A DNA stretch of 14,036 nucleotides from contig JAPKHB010000064.1 of assembly GCA_026647295.1 (NCBI GenBank), positions 1-14,036 on the forward strand, read 5' to 3'. Within the stretch, counting starts at the first letter, position 1. Each line of letters opens with the position of its first letter. The DNA comes from Planctomycetota bacterium (GTDB lineage: Bacteria > Planctomycetota > PLA2 > JAEUHO01). Positions 7,392 through 14,036 of the stretch are shown here, in pieces. The notes below the pieces were generated by a model that saw nothing but the letters and a program-made list of their open reading frames with translations, had not been told where the DNA came from and made no database searches. Made by a program: the position numbers and the translations under genes.

Positions 7392-8591
7392 TTACACGGG
7401 TTCGTCCCGCTCCAGGCGGCGTTGCTGGTCGGCAAGGAGGCGCGGCGCAACGGCCCACACGTCCTCGAACAGGGTCGCGGGGGCGACCGGCTCGGCCGCC
7501 TCCACGCGCGCGATCGTCTCGGAGATGCGCTGGCCCGCGGCGGCGAGGAACTCCTCCTCGCGCCCGTCGTCCCACTCCTTGCGGGCCACGAGCCAGGCCC
7601 GGTGCCGCAGCAGCGGGTCGCGGGCCTCCCAGCGGCGGGCCTCCGTCTCGTCGCGGTAGCGCGTGGGGTCGTCCGAGGAGGAGTGCCCGCCCAGCCGGTA
7701 GGTGAGGCACTCGATGAAGGTCGGCCCCTCTCCGCGGCGCGCGCGCTCGGCCGCGGCCCGCGTGGCCACGTAGCAGGCCAGGACGTCGTTGCCGTCCACG
7801 CGGAGGCCCGGCAGGCCGTAGGCCGCGGCCTTGACCGCGAGCGTCGTGCTGGCCGTCTGGCGCTCCAGGGGAACCGAGATCGCCCACTGGTTGTTCTGGC
7901 ACACGAAGACGACGGGCGCCTTCCACACGCCCGCGAAGTTCAGGCCCGCGTGGAAGTCGTTCTCGGAGGTCGCCCCGTCGCCGAGGTAGGCGGCCACCAC
8001 GCCGCCGGCCGCGCCGCGTACCTGCATGGCGCGGGCCGCGCCCACGGCCTGCGTGACCTGGGTTGCGATGGGCGAGGAGAGCGAGACGAAGCGGGTGCGC
8101 GCGTCGCTGTAGTGGCAGGGCATCTGCCGGCCCTTGGTCGGGTCGGCCGCGTTGCCAAAGCACTGGGCCACGTAGTGGGCGAGGTCCATCCCGCGCCACA
8201 GCGCCACCGCCCCCTCGCGCAGGGCCGGGAACACCCAGTCCCCCGGGTCGAACGCGGCGCCGCTGCCCAGCGCGGCGCCCTCCTGGCCGCGCGCCGTGCC
8301 GTAGAAGCCGATGCGGCCCTGGCGCTGGAGGTTGAGCATGCGCTGGTCCAGCGCGCGCTGGAAGAGCATGGCCTCGAGCAGGCGCACGGCGAGCCCCGCG
8401 GGCAACGTCGGCACCGGGTGCACCTCGGCCCCCGTCTCGTCCACGAGGCGAAACAGCCCCTCCGGGCCCACCGCGTAGGGGTCGGGGGCCGGGCCGGCGC
8501 GCCGGGGGCCGGGTCGCGGGCGGCGGGCCGCGGCCTGGGGCGCGCGGGGGCGCGGGGCCCCGGCACGCCGGGGCGGCTTGCGTGCGGCCAT
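7392..8591 (-). CDS. bkdA1: 2-oxoacid dehydrogenase E1 component, alpha subunit (branched-chain type)
   Basis: 399 residues from ATG 8591, with GAGGGG 9 bases upstream inside the end of the E2 gene. The thiamine-diphosphate motif runs from GDG (204-206) to NN (233-234). The pattern LQRQGRIGFYGTARGQEG (88-105), AQCFGNAADPTKGRQMPCHY and FVSLSSPIATQ matches branched-chain 2-oxoacid dehydrogenase E1-alpha better than pyruvate dehydrogenase E1-alpha as I recall them. HSSSDD (303-308) is the loop that carries the phospho-serines in mitochondrial enzymes. With E1-beta it decarboxylates the 2-oxo acids of Val, Leu and Ile, yielding branched acyl-CoA. The first 36 or so residues are an unusual Arg/Pro/Ala-rich basic tail. 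No E1-beta gene is present in the window. The stop of E2 lies 6 bases upstream, indicating tight co-translation. The gene symbol is by analogy, and the exact 2-oxo acid is inferred. Confidence 0.9.
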   Translation of the reverse strand: MAARKPPRRAGAPRPRAPQAAARRPRPGPRRAGPAPDPYAVGPEGLFRLVDETGAEVHPVPTLPAGLAVRLLEAMLFQRALDQRMLNLQRQGRIGFYGTARGQEGAALGSGAAFDPGDWVFPALREGAVALWRGMDLAHYVAQCFGNAADPTKGRQMPCHYSDARTRFVSLSSPIATQVTQAVGAARAMQVRGAAGGVVAAYLGDGATSENDFHAGLNFAGVWKAPVVFVCQNNQWAISVPLERQTASTTLAVKAAAYGLPGLRVDGNDVLACYVATRAAAERARRGEGPTFIECLTYRLGGHSSSDDPTRYRDETEARRWEARDPLLRHRAWLVARKEWDDGREEEFLAAAGQRISETIARVEAAEPVAPATLFEDVWAVAPRLLADQQRRLERDEPV

Positions 8592-8597
8592 GGCGGG

Positions 8598-9377
8598 CTA
8601 CCCCTCGAGGAGCATCAGGGCGGGCGTCTCGAGCAGGCGGATCACCTCGTTGAGGAAGTGGGCCGCCGTGGCGCCGTCCACGATGCGGTGGTCGAGCGTG
8701 ATGCTCAAGTTCGCCATCTTGCGCACGACGATCTGCCCGTCGCGCACGACGGGGCGGTCGGCGATCTTGTAGACGCCCAGGATGCCCACCTCGGGGTAGT
8801 TCAGGATGGGGGTCGCGTGGATCCCGCCGATGCTGCCGGCGCTGGTGATGGTGAAGGTGCTTCCCTTGAGGTCCTCGACCGCGATCTTGCGCGCGCGCGC
8901 GGCGTCGGTGAGGCGCTGGAGTTCCGCGGCGATCCCGAGCACCGAACGCCGGTCGACGTGCTTGACCACCGGCACGGTGAGGCCGTCGTCCGTGTCGGTG
9001 GCGATGCCGATGTGGTACTCCTTGCGGATGACGTAGCGCTGGTTGGCGTCGTCCACCAGCGCGTTGATGCCCGGGTACTTGCGGAAGGCGGCGACCAGCG
9101 CCTTCATGATGAAGGGGAGGTACGTGAGCTTGACCCCGTGGGCCTCGACCTGTGGCTTGGCGCGCCGGCGCAGTTCGACCAGTTCGGTCATGTCGCACTC
9201 GTCCACGAAGGTGAAGTGCGGGGCGAAGTGCTTGGACCGGACCATCTGCTCGGCGATCTTTCCGCGCAGGCCGCGCAGGGGGACCACCTCGTCGGCCTCG
9301 GTGGTGCCCACGGGCACGGGGGCGGGCGCGGCCGCCGGGCGCGGGGCCGCGGGCCGGGGGGCGGCCGGCGCCGGCGC
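8598..9377 (-). CDS. 2-oxoacid dehydrogenase E2 (lipoamide acyltransferase), catalytic domain only; 5' end missing
   Basis: About 240 recognisable residues form the complete E2 catalytic domain. It opens with EVVPLRGLRGKIAEQM and contains CDMTELVELRRR, the substrate-site stretch NALVDDANQRYV, SAGSIGGIHATPILN and the active-site DHRIVDG near the C-terminus (His codon 8688-8690). It transfers branched or other acyl groups from lipoyl to CoA. Upstream is an Ala/Pro-rich segment typical of the flexible linker between the peripheral-subunit-binding and catalytic domains. The lipoyl domain (with its DKA lysine) and the subunit-binding domain that must precede it are absent. Beyond about 9380 the frame is only antisense to another gene. 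No ATG, GTG or TTG with a ribosome site exists at the 5' end; GTG codons at 9317 and 9311 lie inside the linker without one. I read it as a 5'-truncated gene. The upper boundary is approximate. Confidence 0.85.
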   Translation of the reverse strand, partial: APAPAAPRPAAPRPAAAPAPVPVGTTEADEVVPLRGLRGKIAEQMVRSKHFAPHFTFVDECDMTELVELRRRAKPQVEAHGVKLTYLPFIMKALVAAFRKYPGINALVDDANQRYVIRKEYHIGIATDTDDGLTVPVVKHVDRRSVLGIAAELQRLTDAARARKIAVEDLKGSTFTITSAGSIGGIHATPILNYPEVGILGVYKIADRPVVRDGQIVVRKMANLSITLDHRIVDGATAAHFLNEVIRLLETPALMLLEG

Positions 9378-9381
9378 GACC
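9340..9381. other. Head-to-head breakpoint joining two 5'-truncated genes
   Basis: The minus-strand E2 linker and the plus-strand PEGA/PQQ gene meet here with no start codon, ribosome site or TANNNT promoter for either. The junction contains a perfect 12-bp palindrome, GCCGGCGCCGGC (9364-9375), in very GC-rich low-complexity sequence. Such a spot is prone to template switching, assembly misjoins or inversion. The exact base cannot be fixed without an intact relative of each gene. Confidence 0.6.
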
Positions 9382-11756
9382 GCGAGATCGCCACCTGGTA
9401 CCGGGACGCCATCGCCCACCTGTGCCCGGAGCGCTCCGACCTGCTGCGGCGCTTTCGGGCGCTGACCGACGGGCAGACGGGGCGCCCGCGACGCGCCGCC
9501 CTCCTCCTCGCCCTCCTGGCCCTCCTCGCCGGGGCCGGGCTCGCCTGGTGGCCCCGGAGCAGCCGCGCGCTGCTCGAGGACGCCCGGGCGGCGATCGAGG
9601 ACGGCCGGGCCGCGGACGCCCAGCACCTGCTCGCGACGCTGATCGAGCGCCACGCCGACGCGCCCGAGATCGAGGAGGCCTACCAACTCCAGGCCGTGTT
9701 GGCCGGGACCGCGGCCGGGGCGGGCGGCGCGCGCGCGGCGCCCGACCCGGCCCTGCGCGAACGCGTGGAGGAACTCACCCAGCGCGTGGGGGCCGCGCTC
9801 GCGGCCGGCCCGCCGGCGGAGGCGCTGGCCGCCCTCGGCCCCCTGGCCGCGCTCCTGGAGAGCAGCGCCGGCGCGGCGCTGCGCGCCACGACGCTGGCGC
9901 GCCTCGCGCCCGTCTTCGAACCGTGGCTCGCCCGCACGCTGCGTGAGCAGCGCGAGGCGGTGGACGTGCTGGCGCGATTGCCCGACGCGCCGCGCACCGC
10001 GGGGCGCGACCCCGCCCCGCTGCGCGAACTCCTCGACCGCAGCGAGCGGTTGCCCGGGCCCCAGGCCTTCGAGGAGACGCGCGCGGTCCTCGAGGCGCTG
10101 CGGCGCTATGCGCGCCTCAAGCCCGGCAAGGAGGCGTTCAAGGGCCTGCGCGAGGTCGAGTCGCTCCAAGGCTCGCTCGGCCGCCTGCTGCGGGGCGCCG
10201 GGGACGCGCTCACCGCGGCCCGGGTGCACCTCAAGCGCCTCGAGATCGAGGAGGCCGAGGCGGCCTGCCGCCAGGAGGGGCCGCGCCTGCTCGTCGCCGG
10301 CCAACTCGCCGAGGCCGACGCGCTGTACGCGCGCCTGGGCGAGTTGCTGCTGTGGTTGGAGGAGCGTTCCGACTACGCCGGCCTGCTGGAGGAGGCGCGG
10401 CGGCGCCAGCTCCCGGACCTGGTGAAGGAGCGCCGGGGCGTGGTCCAGGCCGTCCAGGCGGGGCTGGAGAGCGCCCGCGCGGCCGAGGCCGCCGGCGACC
10501 TGGCCGCGGCCGCCCGCGCGTACGGGGCGCTGGTGCAGCGCTTCTGGTCGATCCGTCTGGAGAACGTCTTCACCGTGCCGCTCGAGGTGCGCGTCACCCC
10601 GCCCGGAGCGGCCGTGCGCTTCAACGGCCAGCCGGCCGGCGCCGCCCCGCTGCTCCTGCGCTACCCATGGAACACGCAGAGCACGCTCACCGTGACCGCC
10701 GAGGGCTACGAGCCGCTCACCCACCTCGTCGTGCCCCGCGAGCAGGAGCCGGTCTGGCGCGTCGACCTGCGCCTTCGGCCCAAGGCGCGCTGGGTGCTGC
10801 CCCAGGCCGGCACCCTGCACGCCGAACCGATCCGCGAGGGCGCCGAGGTGCTCGCCGTCGAGCGCAACGGGCGCGTCTCGCTCTATTCGGCCACCGACGG
10901 CGCCCTGCGCTGGAGCCGCCACTTCCGCTCGCTCGAAGGCGTGCGCACCCGCCCGGCGATGGACGCCCGCCGCGTCTACCTCGCGCTGCTGGACGGGACG
11001 CTGCTGGTGCTGGACCGCCGGAGCGGCGAGCCCCGCGCCCAGTGGCAGGGCCAGCGCCCCGTGGAGGCCCTGGCCCTGTGGGACGGCCGGGCGGCCGTGG
11101 GCACGCTGGACGGCGCGCTGCAGCTCTTCGACGAGGCGGCCGGCCCCGTGCTGCTCGCGCTCGGCGAGAAGGTCAGTGCCGGGGCGCTGGCCGCGCACGG
11201 GCGCTTCTGGGTGGGCACCACCGGGGGGCGGCTGGTCGGCGTGCACCCGCGCACCCACGAGCGCGTGGAGGTGCGGGTGAGCGCGCGCAGCTTCCCGGTC
11301 GTCGGCCTGTGCGCCGACGCCGACGGCCTGATCGCCGTGGCCGGAGACGGCACGCTCCAGCGCCTGGGCCCCGCGGGCGAGGTGCGCTGGGCCAAGGAGG
11401 CGATCGGCGACATCGCCGGCGACCCGGCGCGCTGCGGGGACCGCGTCGCGGTGTGCGACCGGCGCGGCCGGCTGCTGTGCTTCGGGGTCCGCGACGGGCG
11501 CCCCGCGGGGGCCTTCGAACTCGGCGCGGCCCCGGTCGGGGGGCTGCGCTCGGCCCACGGGCTGCTGGTGGCGGCGCTTGCCGACGGCCGGTTGTGGATC
11601 CAGCACCCCGAGGAGCCCGCGCCGCGCTGCGACGCACCGCTGGAGGCCCCGGCGCTGGGCGCGCCCGGGCTCTCCGTTGACCGGGGCCTCCTGGTCGCGG
11701 GCGCCGACGGCCGCCTGGCGCTCCTCGAACTCCCGGACCTCCCGGTCCGGGACTGA
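9378..11756 (+). CDS. Membrane-anchored protein with PEGA domain and PQQ-like beta-propeller; N-terminus missing
   Basis: Clear coding sequence of about 792 residues counted from the junction. It has no start codon: in-frame sequence first shows GTG/TTG only near 9690, past the membrane helix. Visible order: a short cytoplasmic piece beginning DREIATWYRD; one membrane helix (about 40-57); a helical, TPR-like region (about 62-395) with paired Ala/Leu/Glu helices; a PEGA-type domain (about 401-455, with PLEVRVTPPGAAVRFNG and TAEGYEPLTHLVV); and a PQQ-like propeller (about 470-790) with blades such as VLAVERNGRVSLYSATDGALRW, VYLALLDGTLLVLDRRSGEP and LIAVAGDGTLQRL. The outer part is probably ligand- or wall-sensing. 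In similar architectures the missing cytoplasmic part is often a Ser/Thr protein kinase, but that is inference, since no kinase motif is present here. Tail-to-tail with the next gene, 9 bases apart. Confidence 0.85.
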   Translation, partial: DREIATWYRDAIAHLCPERSDLLRRFRALTDGQTGRPRRAALLLALLALLAGAGLAWWPRSSRALLEDARAAIEDGRAADAQHLLATLIERHADAPEIEEAYQLQAVLAGTAAGAGGARAAPDPALRERVEELTQRVGAALAAGPPAEALAALGPLAALLESSAGAALRATTLARLAPVFEPWLARTLREQREAVDVLARLPDAPRTAGRDPAPLRELLDRSERLPGPQAFEETRAVLEALRRYARLKPGKEAFKGLREVESLQGSLGRLLRGAGDALTAARVHLKRLEIEEAEAACRQEGPRLLVAGQLAEADALYARLGELLLWLEERSDYAGLLEEARRRQLPDLVKERRGVVQAVQAGLESARAAEAAGDLAAAARAYGALVQRFWSIRLENVFTVPLEVRVTPPGAAVRFNGQPAGAAPLLLRYPWNTQSTLTVTAEGYEPLTHLVVPREQEPVWRVDLRLRPKARWVLPQAGTLHAEPIREGAEVLAVERNGRVSLYSATDGALRWSRHFRSLEGVRTRPAMDARRVYLALLDGTLLVLDRRSGEPRAQWQGQRPVEALALWDGRAAVGTLDGALQLFDEAAGPVLLALGEKVSAGALAAHGRFWVGTTGGRLVGVHPRTHERVEVRVSARSFPVVGLCADADGLIAVAGDGTLQRLGPAGEVRWAKEAIGDIAGDPARCGDRVAVCDRRGRLLCFGVRDGRPAGAFELGAAPVGGLRSAHGLLVAALADGRLWIQHPEEPAPRCDAPLEAPALGAPGLSVDRGLLVAGADGRLALLELPDLPVRD

Positions 11757-11765
11757 CGCCGGCGG

Positions 11766-13592
11766 CTAGGGAAGCACCTCGAGCAGCACCAGGAGCACCT
11801 GGCGTTCGCGGGTGGCGAAGTGGATCAGGCGCGGCTCGGCCTCGCCCCCCAACGCCACCGCCACCTCGCGCTCGAACGGGACGGCCGCCCCACCGAGGAC
11901 CGGGAGGCTGACCCGCCGTTCGGGCTCCCCGGTCGTGCGCAGGGGGTCGGGGCTCCACACGCGCAGCAGCGGGTCGCGCAGGACCAACTCGAGCGTGCCG
12001 GCGTCCGCGTCCGCCCAACTCTGCGTGCCGGCCACCGCCACCTTGAGCACCTCGCCCACGCGGCGCGCCCCCAGCGTGCCGTTCCAGCCCGAGAAGGCGG
12101 CGGCGCTGACCGGGTGGTAGCCGGCGCAGTTCTGGGCGATCTCGACGTCCAGGTCCTGGAGCCCGGGCTCGCAGCGCCCGAGCCGCACGCCGCTTTCGGC
12201 TCCCCCCACCATCAGGGGGAGGCGGATCCGGGCGCGCACCAGCGCCCCGGCCTCCTCCAGGGCCGTGCGCTCGGCGCGGCCCAGCCCGGCGCCAAGGCCC
12301 ATGCGCCCGGCGAGCCAAAGGGCCCGCACGGCGGGTTCCTCGGCCTCGATCCAGGTCAGCCGCGCCTCGCGGGCGAGCAACGTGCGCTCGTCGGCCGCCA
12401 GGCCCTCGCGCGCCTTGCGGCGCGCCTCGTCGGAGCCCGCCACCAGGGCGAGTTCGCCCCCGTCGGCGAGCGCGACATCCTCGATGCCCGTGCCCGGCGC
12501 CGCCTCCTCCGCCTCCCGCAGCCGGTTCCACCCCTCGATCAGGCGTTCGCCGCTGGGAGAGCGCCCCTCGAAGTCGAGCGCGGCTGCGAGCGCGCCGGTG
12601 CGCAGCGCCTCGACGCCGCCCCGCGCCCCCGGCGCCGCGGCCCCGGGCGCCGCGCGCAGGACGAGGCGCAGCCGCACGCCCTCCACCTCCCAGGCCAGTT
12701 CGCGCACGGCCTCGCCCGCGCGGGGGAGCACGAGCGGCGCGAACGTCCGCGCCACGGCCGTGCGCATGAAGGTGGCCACGCCGAGCCCGCCGGCCTCGGG
12801 CACGTTGCGCACGGCGCCCAGGTCGCGACGCAGTTGCTCGCGGTGCACGAGATTCCCGGCCCACACCTCCACGAGGTCGACGGTCTCGCCCGGGTGGTAG
12901 CGCAGATACAGTTCGTGGCCCTCCACCAGGGGGATCACGCGCGGGTCGCTGATCGTCGCGCCTTCGGCGACCTCGATGTCCCAGAGCGGCGTGCAGGGAA
13001 CCTCCTCCTTCTGCAAGTAGAGGCGCGTCCAGCGGCCGGGCCACAGGTGGGCCTCGCCCAGCGCCCGCAGGCCCAGCGGCTCGTCCGCGCCGGTCCCGAA
13101 CCACAACTCGGTCGTCACGCGGCGGCGCGGGGCCAGGGTGGCCAGCGCCCAGGGCACCAGCGCCTCGGCGGCGGCCACGTCGGCCGGGGGTCCCTGGAGG
13201 GCGAGGGAGCGGTCCTCATCGAGGTACACCGAGAGGTCGCCCCGCTCGCGGACCTCCTGTGGCAGGGCCCGAAGGATGGTTTCGATGAGGAGGTCAGGGC
13301 TCGCCCCGTGGCGCAGCAGGGGCGGGTCGGAGAACGGAAGCCACGTCGCGTTCTCGTGCCCCCAGTCGACGTTCCACGCCGCGGCCTCGCCAAAGCCCGC
13401 CCCGCCCCCTCCAAGGTCGCTGGGCACGGCCAGGTTGGGCCCCGCGGGCGCCGGATCCGCGGCCAGGTCGCCAAGGTCCAGGCGCCGGCGCACGGGCTCG
13501 GCCACCGCGTCGTCGGGGTTGGCCTGGACGGCGGCGGGCCAGAGCGTGGCCGCACACAGGAGCAGCAGGCAGAACGGGGTCCGGGGGGGCAT
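11766..13592 (-). CDS. Exported protein with tandem secretin-N-like modules
   Basis: 608 residues from ATG 13592, with GGAGG (13598-13602) 5 bases upstream. A Sec signal (hydrophobic 7-21) has a likely cleavage site after VQA (residue 24). The sequence then has LDLGDLAADPAPAGPNLAVPSDLGGGG (38-64), recalling the YDVRDLL...PGP...GGG opening of secretin-like proteins from Planctomycetota. A first module (about 119-247) runs DRSLALQGPPADVAAAEAL, RRVTTELWF, DIEVAEGATISDP, GETVDLVEVWAG. A second (about 369-523) repeats the order: GGELALVAGSDEARRKAREGL, EARLTWIEAEE, DVEIAQNCAGYHP, GEVLKVAVAG. The C-terminus is beta-rich. The full pore-forming secretin domain is not recognisable, so a channel role is doubtful. 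A periplasmic or outer-membrane scaffold is possible. It lies 29 bases after the upstream gene and is probably cotranscribed with it. Confidence 0.83.
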   Translation of the reverse strand: MPPRTPFCLLLLCAATLWPAAVQANPDDAVAEPVRRRLDLGDLAADPAPAGPNLAVPSDLGGGGAGFGEAAAWNVDWGHENATWLPFSDPPLLRHGASPDLLIETILRALPQEVRERGDLSVYLDEDRSLALQGPPADVAAAEALVPWALATLAPRRRVTTELWFGTGADEPLGLRALGEAHLWPGRWTRLYLQKEEVPCTPLWDIEVAEGATISDPRVIPLVEGHELYLRYHPGETVDLVEVWAGNLVHREQLRRDLGAVRNVPEAGGLGVATFMRTAVARTFAPLVLPRAGEAVRELAWEVEGVRLRLVLRAAPGAAAPGARGGVEALRTGALAAALDFEGRSPSGERLIEGWNRLREAEEAAPGTGIEDVALADGGELALVAGSDEARRKAREGLAADERTLLAREARLTWIEAEEPAVRALWLAGRMGLGAGLGRAERTALEEAGALVRARIRLPLMVGGAESGVRLGRCEPGLQDLDVEIAQNCAGYHPVSAAAFSGWNGTLGARRVGEVLKVAVAGTQSWADADAGTLELVLRDPLLRVWSPDPLRTTGEPERRVSLPVLGGAAVPFEREVAVALGGEAEPRLIHFATRERQVLLVLLEVLP

Positions 13593-13621
13593 GGGAACCT
13601 CCTTCGCGCGCGGAGCGCGGT

Positions 13622-14035
13622 TCAGGTGCGCGAACGCGGGCCTTCGGGGCCCCCGCCGCGGGCCAGGCCAGGGGGCAACGGCGGCTCGGGGTCGGGGGCG
13701 ACGGTCCCCGGTTCGCCGAGCAGGGCGCGCACCGGGCGACCGTGCGGCCCCTCGCGCAGCGTCTCGAGCGCGGCCCGCGCGGCCGCGTCCCCGGCCCGGG
13801 CGCGCACGCCCAGCGCCTGGACGGCGTCGGCCCGCGCCGCGCCACCGGCGGCGGCGATCGCCGCGAGCCAGGTCGCCGACGCTGGGTCGCGGCGCGGGCC
13901 GAGCAGGGCCACGGCGCGCGGGGCCCAGCGCGGCTCGCGGGCGATCGCCTCCCAGAGCGCGCCGTGCGCGCCCGGGTGCGCGGCCAGGAGGCGCAGGGCG
14001 GCGGCGGTGTCGCGCCACGAGCGGCGCGCCTGGGC
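13622..14035 (-). CDS. HEAT-repeat-like protein, C-terminal part (cut by window end)
   Basis: The minus-strand frame is open from the window edge to TGA at 13624-13622, giving 137 residues of the C-terminal end. It consists of Ala/Leu/Arg-rich helical pairs, for example LRLLAAHPGAHGALWEAIA, PRAVALLGPRRDPASATWL, ADAVQALGVRARAGDAAARA and ALETLREGPHGRPVRALL, spaced like HEAT or PBS-lyase-type repeats. It ends in a Pro/Gly-rich tail. Such repeats form protein-binding solenoids, and no catalytic residue is seen. A GTG at 13912 is in frame, but the helical pattern continues upstream of it, so the true start is probably outside the window. It ends 29 bases before the ATG of the tandem secretin-like gene on the same strand, suggesting one transcript. 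The gap holds a small CGCGC-GGA-GCGCG stem (13607-13619). Confidence 0.65.
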   Translation of the reverse strand, partial: AQARRSWRDTAAALRLLAAHPGAHGALWEAIAREPRWAPRAVALLGPRRDPASATWLAAIAAAGGAARADAVQALGVRARAGDAAARAALETLREGPHGRPVRALLGEPGTVAPDPEPPLPPGLARGGGPEGPRSRT

Positions 14036-14036
14036 G

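Noticed and set aside
9309..9317. GTG codons as a true start giving a lipoyl-free E2
   Set aside because: No ribosome site upstream, and the in-frame Ala/Pro linker clearly continues past them.
9380..11606. Minus-strand frame extending the E2 gene upstream by about 740 codons
   Set aside because: Antisense to the PEGA/PQQ gene; the translation is low-complexity without lipoyl or subunit-binding motifs.
13593..14018. Upstream extension of the secretin-like protein to 14018
   Set aside because: The signal peptide and GGAGG-supported ATG are at 13592. The extension overlaps the HEAT-like gene in another frame.

Overview
The window is very GC-rich (roughly three quarters G+C by eye) chromosomal DNA, tightly packed, with most gaps between genes under 100 bases. 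The codon third positions are almost all G or C. This keeps antisense frames open for kilobases, so long shadow reading frames are everywhere. Several proteins recall Planctomycetota or similar deep-branching, high-GC environmental bacteria: a membrane protein with PEGA and PQQ-propeller domains, an exported secretin-like repeat protein and a HEAT-like protein. The placement is weak because there is no rRNA or other marker gene. I see no tRNA, rRNA, CRISPR array, transposase, phage gene or recognisable defence system.

Layout, left to right. (1) 1-296, minus: start of an aminoglycoside/choline-kinase-like phosphotransferase, cut by the window edge. (2) 356-1309, plus: CorA-type divalent-metal channel. 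(3) 1334-2086, minus: sterol desaturase/fatty-acid hydroxylase family enzyme, divergent from (4) 2248-3090, plus: HtpX-type membrane zinc protease. Their 161-base spacer holds a symmetric divergent -10 box and a perfect 26-base palindrome. (5) 3179-3667, minus: small lipoprotein, divergent from (6) 3752-4846, plus: exported helical protein of unknown function. (7) 4866-9377, minus: an operon-like run in the order E2 (5'-truncated), E1-alpha, E3, fatty-acid desaturase. E1-alpha is of the branched-chain 2-oxoacid dehydrogenase type. (8) 9378-11756, plus: one-TM protein with PEGA domain and PQQ-like propeller, also missing its 5' end. (9) 11766-13592, minus: exported protein with a tandem secretin-like module, downstream of (10) 13622-14035, minus: HEAT-like protein cut by the window end.

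The most important structural observation is at about 9340-9380. There two oppositely oriented genes meet head-to-head. Both lack their N-terminal parts, start codons, ribosome sites and any promoter. Either the assembly is chimeric here or a real rearrangement has broken both genes. The missing E1-beta gene and the E2 lipoyl and E1/E3-binding domains would lie on the far side of the break.

By theme, much of the left two thirds concerns the cell envelope: metal transport, lipid desaturation or hydroxylation, membrane proteolysis, and branched-chain acyl-CoA supply next to a desaturase. A second theme is translation initiation. Three genes carry a TANNNT box 7-8 bases before ATG and no well-placed Shine-Dalgarno, as expected for leaderless mRNAs. 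Most other genes have a good GGAG-type site and no such box. I did not find a clearly new multi-gene system.
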